Below, piece after piece: positions 24,721-32,766 of a DNA stretch of 40,511 nt. Both the position numbers and the translations under genes were made by a program. Source of the stretch: Ferruginibacter sp. (lineage in GTDB: Bacteria; Bacteroidota; Bacteroidia; Chitinophagales; Chitinophagaceae); assembly GCA_025351645.1 (NCBI GenBank), contig JANXVN010000157.1:1-40511 (forward strand), given 5' to 3'. The notes under the pieces are model-generated. The model was not told the origin of the DNA, ran no database searches, and was given only the letters and a program-made list of their open reading frames with translations. The first letter of the stretch is position 1. The number at the start of each line of letters is the position of its first letter.

Positions 24721-26244
24721 TTGAGCAGTATTAAAAATTTAGCGTCGCAAACAGTGTGGTATGGGCTTAGTTCTATTGCGGCAAGGCTAATAAATTATTT
24801 GTTAACACCTTATCTTACTTATTCAAGCAATATCACTACTGCTGATTATGGCATGATGACCCTTATATATTCCGCACTTCCTATACTCAACATCATTTTT
24901 ACTTATGGTTTTGAAACGGGGTATTTCCGGTTTTCATCTACAGAAGAAAATAAAGGCACCATTTATAGCACTTCCTTTTTATCGCTCTTCTTTTCTACCA
25001 TTGTATTTACACTGCTGCTATGGGTTTGCAGGTCGGCATTTGGCAGCGCCATCGGGGTAAGCAATCATCCGGAAATAATTCAACTGGCCATTTTTATAGT
25101 AGCTTTCGATGCGCTAAGCAGAATTCCTTTAGCAAGGCTGCGGCAGCAAGGCAGGCCATTAAAATTTGCTTTTGTAACCATCGCCGGTATATTTTTTAAT
25201 GTTTTTTTTACCTGGTTCTTTATCGGTTATTGTTCCAAAGCCGTTTCGCTGGATGCTAATAGTTGGGTAAGCTTGTTTTACCAGCCTGCGCCAAAAATAA
25301 ACCCTATATATTATGTAATACTGGCCAACCTTATCCAATCTATTGTTACGCTGCTGCTGCTATCTTCAGAAATTGCACAGGTACGCTTTAAGTTCAATGT
25401 AAGGTTGTGGAAGGAGATGATGGTGTATTCTTTGCCACTCATTATTGTAGGCATGGGCGGTATGGTAAATGAAGTATTTGACCGGCTAATGCTAAAATGG
25501 TGGCTGCCGGGCACCAATGTACAAAGAGATGTACAAGTAGCTATTTACGGGGCCTGTTATAAATTGTCCATCCTCATCACACTGTTTATACAAGCCTTCC
25601 GCATGGGTGCAGAGCCCTTTTTTTTTAAACAGGCCGAAGGGCAAAACCCACAGCGCGTATTTGCCAGGGTAATGAAGTTCTTCGTTATTATTATTTGCCT
25701 CATGTTTTTAGCGGTGAGCCTCTACATGCCCATCTGGAAACATTTTATCGGCCCAAAATACTGGACTGGCTTATCAGTAGTGCCCATCCTGCTGCTGGCT
25801 AATATGTTTATTGGCATCTACTATAATTTAAGTGTGTGGTATAAGCTGGGCAACAAAACCAGTGCAGGCGCCTGGATAACTGTGGGCGGCGCAGCAATTA
25901 CTACCATCATTAACTTTGTTTTCATCCCCCAATATAGTTACCATGCCTGCGCCTGGGCCACTTTTATTTGTTACGGCAGCATGATGGTTGCCTCGTTTGT
26001 GTGGGGGCAAAAAGAGTACCGAATACCTTACCCATGGAAAAAACTAGTGGCCTACATTGTAATAGTAGTGCTGTTATTTTTTGTGCACAAAGGCATTACC
26101 TCTTTTTGGCAAAACCCATTTTTTGGCATCACCATCGCTACCATTCTTACTGCTGCTTATTTATGGTTTATCGGCAATGTTGAAAAAAAGGAACTGCCAC
26201 AGCTTCCTGTTATCGGCAAGTATTTTAAGAAGCTGGCCTTGTAA
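24721..26244 (+). CDS. Polysaccharide flippase, Wzx/MATE-like (oligosaccharide flippase family)
   Basis: Membrane protein of 507 aa with about 12-14 segments. The N-terminus SSIKNLASQTVWYGLSSIAA, then RLINYLLTPYLTYS, is the typical opening of Wzx-type flippases, and ADYGMMTLIYSALPILNIIF follows. Such proteins move lipid-linked sugars across the cytoplasmic membrane. The reading frame is open upstream to TTG 24646, giving 25 more residues that are basic and unlike the family; TTG 24721 matches the family start and lies downstream of an exact -7 box, so I use it with reservation. No glycosyltransferase genes are adjacent, so the sugar is unknown. Confidence 0.88.
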   Translation: MSSIKNLASQTVWYGLSSIAARLINYLLTPYLTYSSNITTADYGMMTLIYSALPILNIIFTYGFETGYFRFSSTEENKGTIYSTSFLSLFFSTIVFTLLLWVCRSAFGSAIGVSNHPEIIQLAIFIVAFDALSRIPLARLRQQGRPLKFAFVTIAGIFFNVFFTWFFIGYCSKAVSLDANSWVSLFYQPAPKINPIYYVILANLIQSIVTLLLLSSEIAQVRFKFNVRLWKEMMVYSLPLIIVGMGGMVNEVFDRLMLKWWLPGTNVQRDVQVAIYGACYKLSILITLFIQAFRMGAEPFFFKQAEGQNPQRVFARVMKFFVIIICLMFLAVSLYMPIWKHFIGPKYWTGLSVVPILLLANMFIGIYYNLSVWYKLGNKTSAGAWITVGGAAITTIINFVFIPQYSYHACAWATFICYGSMMVASFVWGQKEYRIPYPWKKLVAYIVIVVLLFFVHKGITSFWQNPFFGITIATILTAAYLWFIGNVEKKELPQLPVIGKYFKKLAL

Positions 26245-26267
26245 ATTTTTTTGTTTAAGCAAATGCT

Positions 26268-26366
26268 GCCTCCCTGCCCTCCAAAGGAGGGTTCCCAACC
26301 CTGCGATTTGTGGTAGTGTCAAAAATTTGAGTGCTTCAGGAACCCTCCTCTGGAGGGCAGGGAGGC
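26268..26366. repeat. 99-bp element with 28-bp inverted ends that are themselves palindromic
   Basis: Left arm 26268-26295 begins GCCTCCCTGCCCTCCAAAGG and right arm 26339-26366 is its reverse complement with one mismatch in 28. A 43-base spacer separates them. Each arm also contains CCCTCC-n3-GGAGGG, so each can fold on its own. This is a REP-doublet or MITE-like structure without coding capacity. It begins 23 bases after the flippase stop and may act as a transcript end. Confidence 0.8.
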
Positions 26367-26503
26367 TACACTCTTTTACATCGGTTCTTTATTGATCTTT
26401 TTCCACCAGTTATGGGGCGTATTTACTGCGGCTACTTTTAGTGTAGGCCATAAAAAAGTTAAGCGTATTACGCTGCCATTTGTATCTTTCCAAAAAATTA
26501 CAC

Positions 26504-28051
26504 ATGCCACAAAAAGATGATTTTATAGCCGCCATTGCAGCGGGGTATACTTTTAAAGGGGAAAGCGTAAAAATTGGTGCTGCTATGTTAAATGGCGAAG
26601 TAATAGCCGAAGCAGGCATTTATCTTCCCTTAAAAACAATGAACCGCCATGGCCTTATTGCCGGTGCCACAGGTACAGGCAAAACCAAGACCCTGCAAAT
26701 GATCAGCGAGTTTTTAAGCGATGCCAGCGTGCCCGTTTTATTGATGGATATTAAAGGAGACTTAAGCGGTATTGCAGCCATTGGCGCTGTAAACGATAAA
26801 GTAACAAGCCGCTACAAAGAAATAAATATGGATTACAAGCCGGAACAATTTACGGCAGAACTGCTAACCCTAAGCAACCAGAAAGGCGTGCGGCTAAAGG
26901 CAACCGTAAGCGAATTTGGTCCGGTTTTGTTAAGCAAGATATTAGAACTGAATGATACCCAGGGCGGGGTAGTAGCACTAATATTTAAGTACTGCGATGA
27001 CAACAAATTGCCTTTGCTCGACCTTAAAGATTTTATAAAAGTGCTGCAATACATCGGCGATGAAGGCAAAGATGAAATTGAAAAAACGTACGGCAAAATA
27101 TCTACTACCAGCACAGGTACCATACTGCGTAAAGTGATAGAACTGCAGCAGCAAGGCGCCGATATATTTTTTGGCGAAAAAAGTTTTGAAGTGTCCGACT
27201 TAATGCGCATTGACGATACCGGCCGTGGCATGGTAAATATTTTAAGGGTTACTGATTTGCAGGATAAGCCAAAACTCTTCAGCACATTTATGTTGCAGAT
27301 GCTGGCAGAATTATACGCTACCTGCCCCGAAGAAGGCGACCTCGATAAGCCTAAACTGGTAATTTTTATTGATGAGGCCCACCTTGTTTTTCAGGAAGCC
27401 AGCAGTGCTTTGCTGCAACAGATTGAAACCATCGTAAAGCTGATACGTTCTAAAGGCATTGGCATTTTCTTTTGCACACAAAACCCTATGGATGTGCCCG
27501 CAAGCATCTTAGCACAACTGGGCCTTAAAGTACAACATGCGCTAAGAGCGTTTACAGCTGCTGATAGAAAGGTAATAAAACTAACGGCAGACAATTACCC
27601 CGAAACAAGTTTTTATAAAACCGACGACCTTATAACGCAGTTAGGCATCGGCGAAGCTTTAATAACTATGCTAAATGAAAAAGGCATTCCAACTCCTTTA
27701 GCACAAGTGATGTTATGCTCGCCCCGCAGCAGGATGGATGTGCTGACAGATGCTGAAATAGATACGATTGTAAGCAAATCGAAAATAGCAGCCAAATACA
27801 ACCAGGTTATCGATAGCCAGAGCGCTTATGAAATACTAACTGCTAAGCTGCAGGAAGCTGCAGAAAAAATACAACAGCAAGCAGCAGATAAAAAGCCTGC
27901 AAAAGAAGAAGAATCTACTTTTGAAAAAGTAGCCAACAACAGTATTGTAAAAAGCATGGTACGTACCGCCGGAAATACTATTGTGCGCTCTTTATTAGGC
28001 GCACTGGGGCTTGGCGGGCGAAGCACTAAAAAAACTACCAACTGGTTTTAA
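26504..28051 (+). CDS. HerA-like ATPase, DUF853 family
   Basis: Cytoplasmic ATPase of 515 aa. Walker A is GATGTGKTK (54-61, after NRHGLIAG), the DUF853 signature VPVLLMDIKGDLSGIAA follows, and Walker B is KLVIFIDEAHLVF. Later blocks are SKGIGIFFCTQNPMDVPASI and LGLKVQHALRAFTAADRKVI. The C-terminal 80 residues are a low-complexity helix ending RSLLGALGLGGRSTKKTTNWF. HerA relatives are DNA translocases; this clade has no NurA neighbour here and its role is not established. The reading is open upstream to TTG 26480, but ATG 26504 is preferred. A short palindrome, AGCGTATTACGCT, lies 30 bases upstream. A terminator follows. Confidence 0.9.
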   Translation: MPQKDDFIAAIAAGYTFKGESVKIGAAMLNGEVIAEAGIYLPLKTMNRHGLIAGATGTGKTKTLQMISEFLSDASVPVLLMDIKGDLSGIAAIGAVNDKVTSRYKEINMDYKPEQFTAELLTLSNQKGVRLKATVSEFGPVLLSKILELNDTQGGVVALIFKYCDDNKLPLLDLKDFIKVLQYIGDEGKDEIEKTYGKISTTSTGTILRKVIELQQQGADIFFGEKSFEVSDLMRIDDTGRGMVNILRVTDLQDKPKLFSTFMLQMLAELYATCPEEGDLDKPKLVIFIDEAHLVFQEASSALLQQIETIVKLIRSKGIGIFFCTQNPMDVPASILAQLGLKVQHALRAFTAADRKVIKLTADNYPETSFYKTDDLITQLGIGEALITMLNEKGIPTPLAQVMLCSPRSRMDVLTDAEIDTIVSKSKIAAKYNQVIDSQSAYEILTAKLQEAAEKIQQQAADKKPAKEEESTFEKVANNSIVKSMVRTAGNTIVRSLLGALGLGGRSTKKTTNWF

Positions 28052-28082
28052 CCATTTTTTAAAAGCACTTAATGCCATTTAT

Positions 28083-28112
28083 AAAGCAACCTTCATTATG
28101 AACGGTTGCTTT
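28083..28112 (+). terminator. Hairpin between the HerA-like and LTA-synthase-like genes
   Basis: AAAGCAACC (28083-28091) pairs with GGTTGCTTT (28104-28112), a 9-bp perfect stem followed by ATTAATTTTG. It sits 31 bases after the HerA-like stop and just before the -7 box of the next gene. Confidence 0.65.
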
Positions 28113-28114
28113 AT

Positions 28115-28122
28115 TAATTTTG
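28115..28122 (+). promoter_or_regulatory. -7 box of the LTA-synthase-like gene
   Basis: TAATTTTG, an exact TAnnTTTG match ending 4 nt before ATG 28127. The transcript should begin at or next to the A of ATG. The hairpin at 28083-28112 fills the spacer to any -33 element. Confidence 0.5.
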
Positions 28123-28126
28123 TGCC

Positions 28127-30052
28127 ATGAAAAAAATGACAGCTTTTTTTAACCAGCGCTTTGGCCCGGTATTATTGCTAACGCTGATTATCTGTACTGT
28201 AAGCCTTATTACCAGGATAGTATTATTTGTAAAAAGTTTATCCAGCATCGATTTTTCGCCTGTACATATTGTTGGTATTTTTTTGGTTGGCTTGTTTTAC
28301 GACTTGGTTGTCAGTAGTTTTTTCGCTATCCCTGTAGCATTATATTGCTGGCTTATAAACGATAGTTTTTATCGGAAGAAAATTCAACGGGTGCCATTGT
28401 TCCTGCTTTTTTTTATCATCATCTTTATAATAATTACAATAGCTGGCAGCGAGATTATTTTTTGGAACGAGTTTAATGTACGCTTCAATTTTATTGCGGT
28501 AGATTATTTGGTATACACCAACGAAGTATTAGGCAATATCCAGGAATCTTATAACATGCCGGTGATTATTTCTATCGTAGTATTTGTGGTACTATTCCTG
28601 CTTTTTGTTGTTAGAAAAAAGTTGGCTGCTTCTCAATCGGGCAGCATGTATTTTGGCAAACGAACGCTTTACTTTTTAAGTTTTTTATTACTGCCGCTGG
28701 CAGGATATTTTTTAGTTAATAACCGCTTTAAAAACATCAGCAAAAACAATTACATCAACGAGCTTGGCGGTAATGGCGTGTACGAATTTGGTGCTGCCTT
28801 TTGGAACAACGAATTAGATTATAACCGTTTTTATCTTACCAAAAACGATACAGCAAATATTAAAATTTTACGGCAGCAACTGCAAACCAGCAATGCAACT
28901 TTTGTGCAAGACCCCTTAAGCGTAGAACGTATAATTAAAAACGATAGCGCCGAAAAAAAATGGAACGTAGTGTTAATAAGCGTAGAAAGCCTGAGCGGCG
29001 ATTACCTTACATATTTTGGCAATAAAGAAAACATTACGCCCTACCTCGATTCGCTGATACCGCATAGCCTTTTCTTTAAAAACTTTTATGCCTCTGGCAC
29101 CCGCACAGTACGTGGACTGGAAGCATTGGCGCTGGCTATAACGCCCACGCCCGGGCAATCTATTGTACGCCGCCCTAATAACGAAAACATGTTTACAATG
29201 GGCAGCGTATTAAAAAATAAAGGTTACGAGGTAAATTTTATTTACGGCGGCAATAGTTTTTTTGACAACATGGGCTATTTTTTTAGCCACAGTGGCTACA
29301 CCGTTTTAGATAAAAGGGATATACCGGAAAAGCTGGTTAACCATACAACTGCCTGGGGAGTAGATGATGAAGCGGCATTTAATTTTTGCCTGCAGCAATG
29401 CGATAAAAGTTATGCTGATGGAAAGCTATTTTTTAATCATTTGATGACCATTAGTAACCATCGCCCTTATACTTATCCTGATGGAAGGATAGATATACCT
29501 TCGGCTTCGCAAAGCATGCAGGGCGGGGTAAAATATACTGATTACGCCATCCATAAATTTTTAACGGATGCAGCAGCAAAGCCCTGGTTTAACAACACAA
29601 TATTTGTAATTGTGGCAGACCATTGCAGCCGTAGCGCAGGCAAAACAGACCTGCCCGTAAACCGCTACCATATACCTTGCTTTATTTATGCGCCGCGGCT
29701 AATAATGCCAGTTATGGAAGAGCGCCTTACCAGCCAGATAGACCTTGCGCCAACAGTGTTGGGCATGATGAACATAAATTACACCAGCCGTTTTTTGGGG
29801 TTCGACATCTACCGCACGCCCATTGATAGGGATAGGGTGTTTATAAGCACTTACCAAAATATGGGTTTTATAAAAAATAATAAGCTGGTTATTTTATCGC
29901 CCCCCAAAAAAGCAGCTTTATACCTGCCAGATTTTTTAACGGGTGCAGCAATACAAATTACGCAGGAAGATAGCCTTACAAACGATGCTATTGCCTGGTA
30001 CCAGGGAGCTAGTTATCTATTTAAACAAAAAAAATACGTTTTTAATAAATAG
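28127..30052 (+). CDS. LTA synthase/phosphoglycerol transferase-like membrane sulfatase-fold protein
   Basis: Protein of 641 aa. Five membrane segments span about residues 14-34, 48-68, 83-103, 141-161 and 186-204. The extracytoplasmic sulfatase-fold domain (about 270-620) has NVVLISVESLSGDYLTYFG (metal-binding Glu), the nucleophile region ASGTRTVRGLEALALAITPT (Thr325 or Thr327), MTISNHRPYTYPDG and VIVADHCSRSAGKTDLPVNR. The family transfers phosphoglycerol or phosphoethanolamine-like groups from phospholipid to sugars or lipids. Gram-negative members modify glycans; the acceptor is unknown here. The gene's ATG is 4 nt after an exact -7 box, suggesting a leaderless mRNA. It may be linked to the envelope role of the flippase two genes upstream. 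Confidence 0.9.
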   Translation: MKKMTAFFNQRFGPVLLLTLIICTVSLITRIVLFVKSLSSIDFSPVHIVGIFLVGLFYDLVVSSFFAIPVALYCWLINDSFYRKKIQRVPLFLLFFIIIFIIITIAGSEIIFWNEFNVRFNFIAVDYLVYTNEVLGNIQESYNMPVIISIVVFVVLFLLFVVRKKLAASQSGSMYFGKRTLYFLSFLLLPLAGYFLVNNRFKNISKNNYINELGGNGVYEFGAAFWNNELDYNRFYLTKNDTANIKILRQQLQTSNATFVQDPLSVERIIKNDSAEKKWNVVLISVESLSGDYLTYFGNKENITPYLDSLIPHSLFFKNFYASGTRTVRGLEALALAITPTPGQSIVRRPNNENMFTMGSVLKNKGYEVNFIYGGNSFFDNMGYFFSHSGYTVLDKRDIPEKLVNHTTAWGVDDEAAFNFCLQQCDKSYADGKLFFNHLMTISNHRPYTYPDGRIDIPSASQSMQGGVKYTDYAIHKFLTDAAAKPWFNNTIFVIVADHCSRSAGKTDLPVNRYHIPCFIYAPRLIMPVMEERLTSQIDLAPTVLGMMNINYTSRFLGFDIYRTPIDRDRVFISTYQNMGFIKNNKLVILSPPKKAALYLPDFLTGAAIQITQEDSLTNDAIAWYQGASYLFKQKKYVFNK

Positions 30053-30083
30053 ATTAAAAACATTGGTTACCGTTATTAAAATG

Positions 30084-30114
30084 AAAATAAATTGTAAAAA
30101 GTACAATTTATTTT
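30084..30114. repeat. Perfect 13-bp A/T-rich inverted repeat
   Basis: AAAATAAATTGTA (30084-30096) and TACAATTTATTTT (30102-30114) are exact reverse complements with a 5-base loop. It starts 32 bases after the LTA-synthase-like stop. It could be a weak transcript end or a protein-binding site. Confidence 0.6.
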
Positions 30115-30169
30115 AGGTGAATTTTTATAAATAAATTATAAAAAGCTTGCAAAAGATGGGAGAACCTAT

Positions 30170-30242
30170 TATCTTCGTTTCGGTTTTTCATAGGATATTG
30201 GATTTTAAAGCGGGACTAGATTTCTATCTTGGTCCCTTTTTT
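30170..30242 (+). ncRNA. Candidate small RNA or distal terminator unit
   Basis: TATCTTCG (30170-30177) matches the -7 box at 7 of 8 positions, and 34 bases further on GGGAC-T-AGAT, loop TTCT, ATCT-TG-GTCCC (30212-30236) is followed by TTTTTT. The unit would make an RNA of about 60 nt. The hairpin is a convincing terminator; that an RNA starts at 30.18 kb is a guess. The only other content of 30053-30348 is the inverted repeat at 30084; no open reading frame is seen. It could equally be the end of the LTA-synthase-like transcript. Confidence 0.3.
30212..30242 (+). terminator. Rho-independent terminator
   Basis: Nine-pair stem GGGAC/GTCCC plus AGAT/ATCT with a small internal mismatch, a TTCT loop and six T residues. 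It serves the LTA-synthase-like transcript or a short RNA of its own. Confidence 0.8.
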
Positions 30243-30348
30243 ATTTTGTAAATAGCTCCAATGATTGCTAATTTACTTTACTATTTTTTGTTGGAATGTG
30301 CCTTTTGTAATTATTGATTGGAGATGTTTCAATTAATTGGATAGTAAA

Positions 30349-32256
30349 CTAAGCCTTTTCCATTGCGCCACTTTTAGATACAATAATTTTCTTCTCTGCT
30401 TGTAAATAGTCAGCCACTTTCCAAAATTTTTCTTTCTTAATGCCGGATAACTTTTTTATCAGGTCTTTGGGCACTAAAGGCGATAAAGTAATTTCCTCAA
30501 AAATTTTTGTGGCTATCATCTCAAATTCCTCGGTACTTATAACCAGGTCATTTTGGTTGATGCAGTTGTCGCAAATGCCACACGCTTTTACATTTTTATC
30601 GTTAAAATAAGCGGCTATCATCCGGCTACGGCACATAATGGTTTGTTGCACGTATTTGGTAATGGCTTGTACACGGGTATCAAAATTTTGCTTGCGTTTT
30701 AAATAATCAGCAAGGTTTATTACAAAACTATCAGCATACATCCTGTTTTGAAATAGCGTTATTTGTGGCTTGTCTTTTCGGTGCGCATAATTAATTACGC
30801 CCAGTTGATGAAGCTTTTGCAATTGCAAAACTACATCGGGCAATTTTTTTTGTATAAAGTTTGCCAACTGTGCTTCATTGATAGTAGTAGCGAAATCAAA
30901 GATGCCTTCATAAGATCTTAGCAAGCCTTTAATAACAGGTTCCAATTGCGGGTTATGTTGTTCAAAATCAACCAGCTCGTCCTTATCAATTGTAAATAGT
31001 ATTGTTGAAGGCTTAAAAAAAATGTTGTTGAAGCTTAAGATACTTTCTTGCTCTAATGTTTTGATGGCATAAGTAGCGGTAAGTATATTTAATTTAAAGG
31101 CCGTTGCAAATACCCCAATATCAAAATCAAAACTTATGCCTTCGCCGCTGCCAGCAGCAATTTGCAGGTGGTTCATTACTGCAGTGTAAACTTTTTTTAT
31201 TTCTTCCCTATCGGGATAACGGATATTTGTTTGCAATTGCAGGTCGGCTATTTCTTTGCTGTTGTACAATAAAACAGCGTAGGCCCTTTTGCCATCACGC
31301 CCTGCACGGCCAGCTTCCTGGTAATAATTTTCGAGGCAGTCGGGTACTTCATAATGTACTACCACTCTTACATCCGGTTTATCTATGCCCATGCCAAAAG
31401 CGTTGGTACAAGCCATCACACGGGTTTTATTGGTTATCCAATCTTCCTGCCGCTTATTTCTTTCCTCATTACTAAGGCCTGCGTGGTAGTAGCTAGCATT
31501 TATTTTATTCATTAACAAAAGGTCAGCAACATCTTTAGTGTGCCTTCGGCTTTTGCAATACACAATGGCACTGCCTTTTACGTTGGTAAGTATCTCTAAT
31601 AATTTGTTTTGTTTAGATGGCACATTGAAAATGCTGTACGAAAGGTTTGGCCTGGCAAAAGATTGCTGGAAGCGCTGCTGGTTTTTACCGAACTGCAATT
31701 TTTCGCAAATATCATTTTGTACTTCTATCGTTGCAGAAGCAGTTAACGCCAATATTGGCGTGTTGGGCAAATACTCCCTTAGCTGGGCAATACGCTGGTA
31801 AGGCGGCCTAAAATCGTATCCCCATTGAGAGATGCAATGCGCTTCATCTACCGCAATTAAATTGATGTTCATGTTGGGCAAATAATCTAAAAATAAATTG
31901 GTCTCCAGCCTTTCTGGCGATACATATAAAAATTTGTAGTTGCCATAAGCCGCGTTTTGCAACGTATTCTTTACTTCTAAAAAACTCATGCCGGAGTAAA
32001 TGGACAATGCGTTGATGCCTTTATTTTTTAAGTTCTGTACCTGGTCTTTCATCAAAGCAATCAGCGGGCTAATCACCAAACAAATACCTTCTTTCATCAA
32101 TGCGGGAACCTGAAAACAGATAGATTTTCCACCGCCGGTGGGAAGTAAGGCCAAAGTATCTTTTCCTTCCAATACCGCATTGATAATATCTTCCTGCAAG
32201 GGGCGGAAAGTATCATGATGCCAGTATTGTTTTAGTATTTGATTGATAGTATCCAT
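30349..32256 (-). CDS. recQ: ATP-dependent DNA helicase RecQ
   Basis: 3'-5' helicase of 635 aa from ATG 32256. Motif 0 YWHHDTFRPLQEDII, Walker A LLPTGGGKSICFQ, DEAH box LIAVDEAHCISQWGYDFRP, motif III LALTASATIEVQNDI, motif V ACTNAFGMGIDKPDVRVVVH and motif VI YYQEAGRAGRDGKRA. The RecQ-C zinc region has CRSRMIAAYFNDKN and CGICDNC. No HRDC domain is evident; the C-terminal end is a short helical region. In-frame ATGs up to 32295 overlap the toxin gene, so 32256, just after the toxin stop, is preferred. The start lies at the base of a perfect inverted repeat, and the gene is downstream of a toxin-antitoxin pair that probably drives it. Confidence 0.96.
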   Translation of the reverse strand: MDTINQILKQYWHHDTFRPLQEDIINAVLEGKDTLALLPTGGGKSICFQVPALMKEGICLVISPLIALMKDQVQNLKNKGINALSIYSGMSFLEVKNTLQNAAYGNYKFLYVSPERLETNLFLDYLPNMNINLIAVDEAHCISQWGYDFRPPYQRIAQLREYLPNTPILALTASATIEVQNDICEKLQFGKNQQRFQQSFARPNLSYSIFNVPSKQNKLLEILTNVKGSAIVYCKSRRHTKDVADLLLMNKINASYYHAGLSNEERNKRQEDWITNKTRVMACTNAFGMGIDKPDVRVVVHYEVPDCLENYYQEAGRAGRDGKRAYAVLLYNSKEIADLQLQTNIRYPDREEIKKVYTAVMNHLQIAAGSGEGISFDFDIGVFATAFKLNILTATYAIKTLEQESILSFNNIFFKPSTILFTIDKDELVDFEQHNPQLEPVIKGLLRSYEGIFDFATTINEAQLANFIQKKLPDVVLQLQKLHQLGVINYAHRKDKPQITLFQNRMYADSFVINLADYLKRKQNFDTRVQAITKYVQQTIMCRSRMIAAYFNDKNVKACGICDNCINQNDLVISTEEFEMIATKIFEEITLSPLVPKDLIKKLSGIKKEKFWKVADYLQAEKKIIVSKSGAMEKA

Positions 32257-32280
32257 AGGTGTATTGATTTTAATACACCT
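32257..32280. promoter_or_regulatory. Inverted repeat at the toxin-recQ junction
   Basis: AGGTGTATT (32257-32265) and AATACACCT (32272-32280) are perfect inverted arms with a 6-base loop. On the minus strand this hairpin spans the end of the toxin gene, including its stop, and ends one base before the recQ ATG. It could be an RNA hairpin that limits recQ translation, or a repressor-binding site. Confidence 0.6.
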
Positions 32281-32539
32281 CATCATGTGTGCCAATGTTT
32301 TCTACATATATTTCTGCATCGCTTTGCCAGGTAAAAGTTATACGCAAATCGTACTCAATTTTAAAAGCATAAAGATTGGATAAATTTCCAATTAGCTTAT
32401 GGGTATTTAAGGATGGATGCTGAGGGTTATTTTGGAACAACAATATTTTTTCTAAAATACCTATTGCTTTTTCAGGATTGGGTTTTATTAATTTCCTATA
32501 CGCCCTTTCCAAAGCCTTACTAAATGTAAGTTTTATCAT
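32270..32539 (-). CDS. RelE/YafQ-family toxin (mRNA interferase)
   Basis: Protein of 89 aa from ATG 32539. The sequence MIKLTFSKALERAYRKLIKP, then NPQHPSLNTHKLIGNLSNLY, FKIEYDLRITFTW and ENIGTHDEVY, matches YafQ/RelE-type toxins that cut mRNA in the ribosome; the C-terminal His in GTHD corresponds to the catalytic position of YafQ. The ATG overlaps the antitoxin stop by 4 nt (ATGA), the standard arrangement for a coupled pair. An upstream start at 32554 adds five residues and is not favoured. The cluster is followed by recQ within 15 bases. Confidence 0.88.
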   Translation of the reverse strand: MIKLTFSKALERAYRKLIKPNPEKAIGILEKILLFQNNPQHPSLNTHKLIGNLSNLYAFKIEYDLRITFTWQSDAEIYVENIGTHDEVY

Positions 32540-32748
32540 AAATTTTTCAGCCATTGTGCTATTTCTCCAGAATTATTAGAACTAAATAATTTTCCTTCAG
32601 CAGCATCTTTTAAAGTTTCTTCATGATTTTTTAAGAAAGAAGCCCTTCTTCTTTCAATAAGCACTTTCGAAAGGATGTCTTTCATCTCTTCTATCTGCTC
32701 GGTCTCTAGCGAAACTACTTCTTCAATTATGTCTGAAAATGTTGGCAA
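32536..32748 (-). CDS. Antitoxin of the RelE/YafQ pair, family not recognised
   Basis: About 70 aa, MPTFSDIIEEVVSLETEQIE and onward, very charged and largely helical. The second half (ERRRASFLKNHEETLKDAAE, then SSNNSGEIAQWLKNL) is the kind of disordered tail that wraps a RelE-type toxin. No clear DNA-binding motif is seen in the N-terminus. The reading is open to a TTG at 32769, but that codon lies inside an exact -7 box (TACATTTG, 32774-32767), so I take the TTG at 32748. No ATG occurs before codon 22 of this reading. The stop overlaps the toxin ATG. An unusual start codon may serve to hold antitoxin levels low. Confidence 0.72.
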   Translation of the reverse strand: MPTFSDIIEEVVSLETEQIEEMKDILSKVLIERRRASFLKNHEETLKDAAEGKLFSSNNSGEIAQWLKNL

Positions 32749-32766
32749 AAGGATTTTTTTTCTTTT

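Noticed and set aside
26504-28051. HerA-NurA DNA-end processing or anti-phage system
   Set aside because: No NurA, SIR2 or nuclease gene lies beside it, and the sequence fits the DUF853 housekeeping-like group.
24646-30052. A polysaccharide gene cluster made of the flippase, HerA-like and LTA-synthase-like genes
   Set aside because: No glycosyltransferase, polymerase or sugar-nucleotide gene is present, and hairpins and promoters separate the three genes.
32257-32280. Reading the toxin-recQ inverted repeat as a terminator
   Set aside because: No T tract follows on the minus strand, and stopping there would cut recQ off from the only visible promoter.
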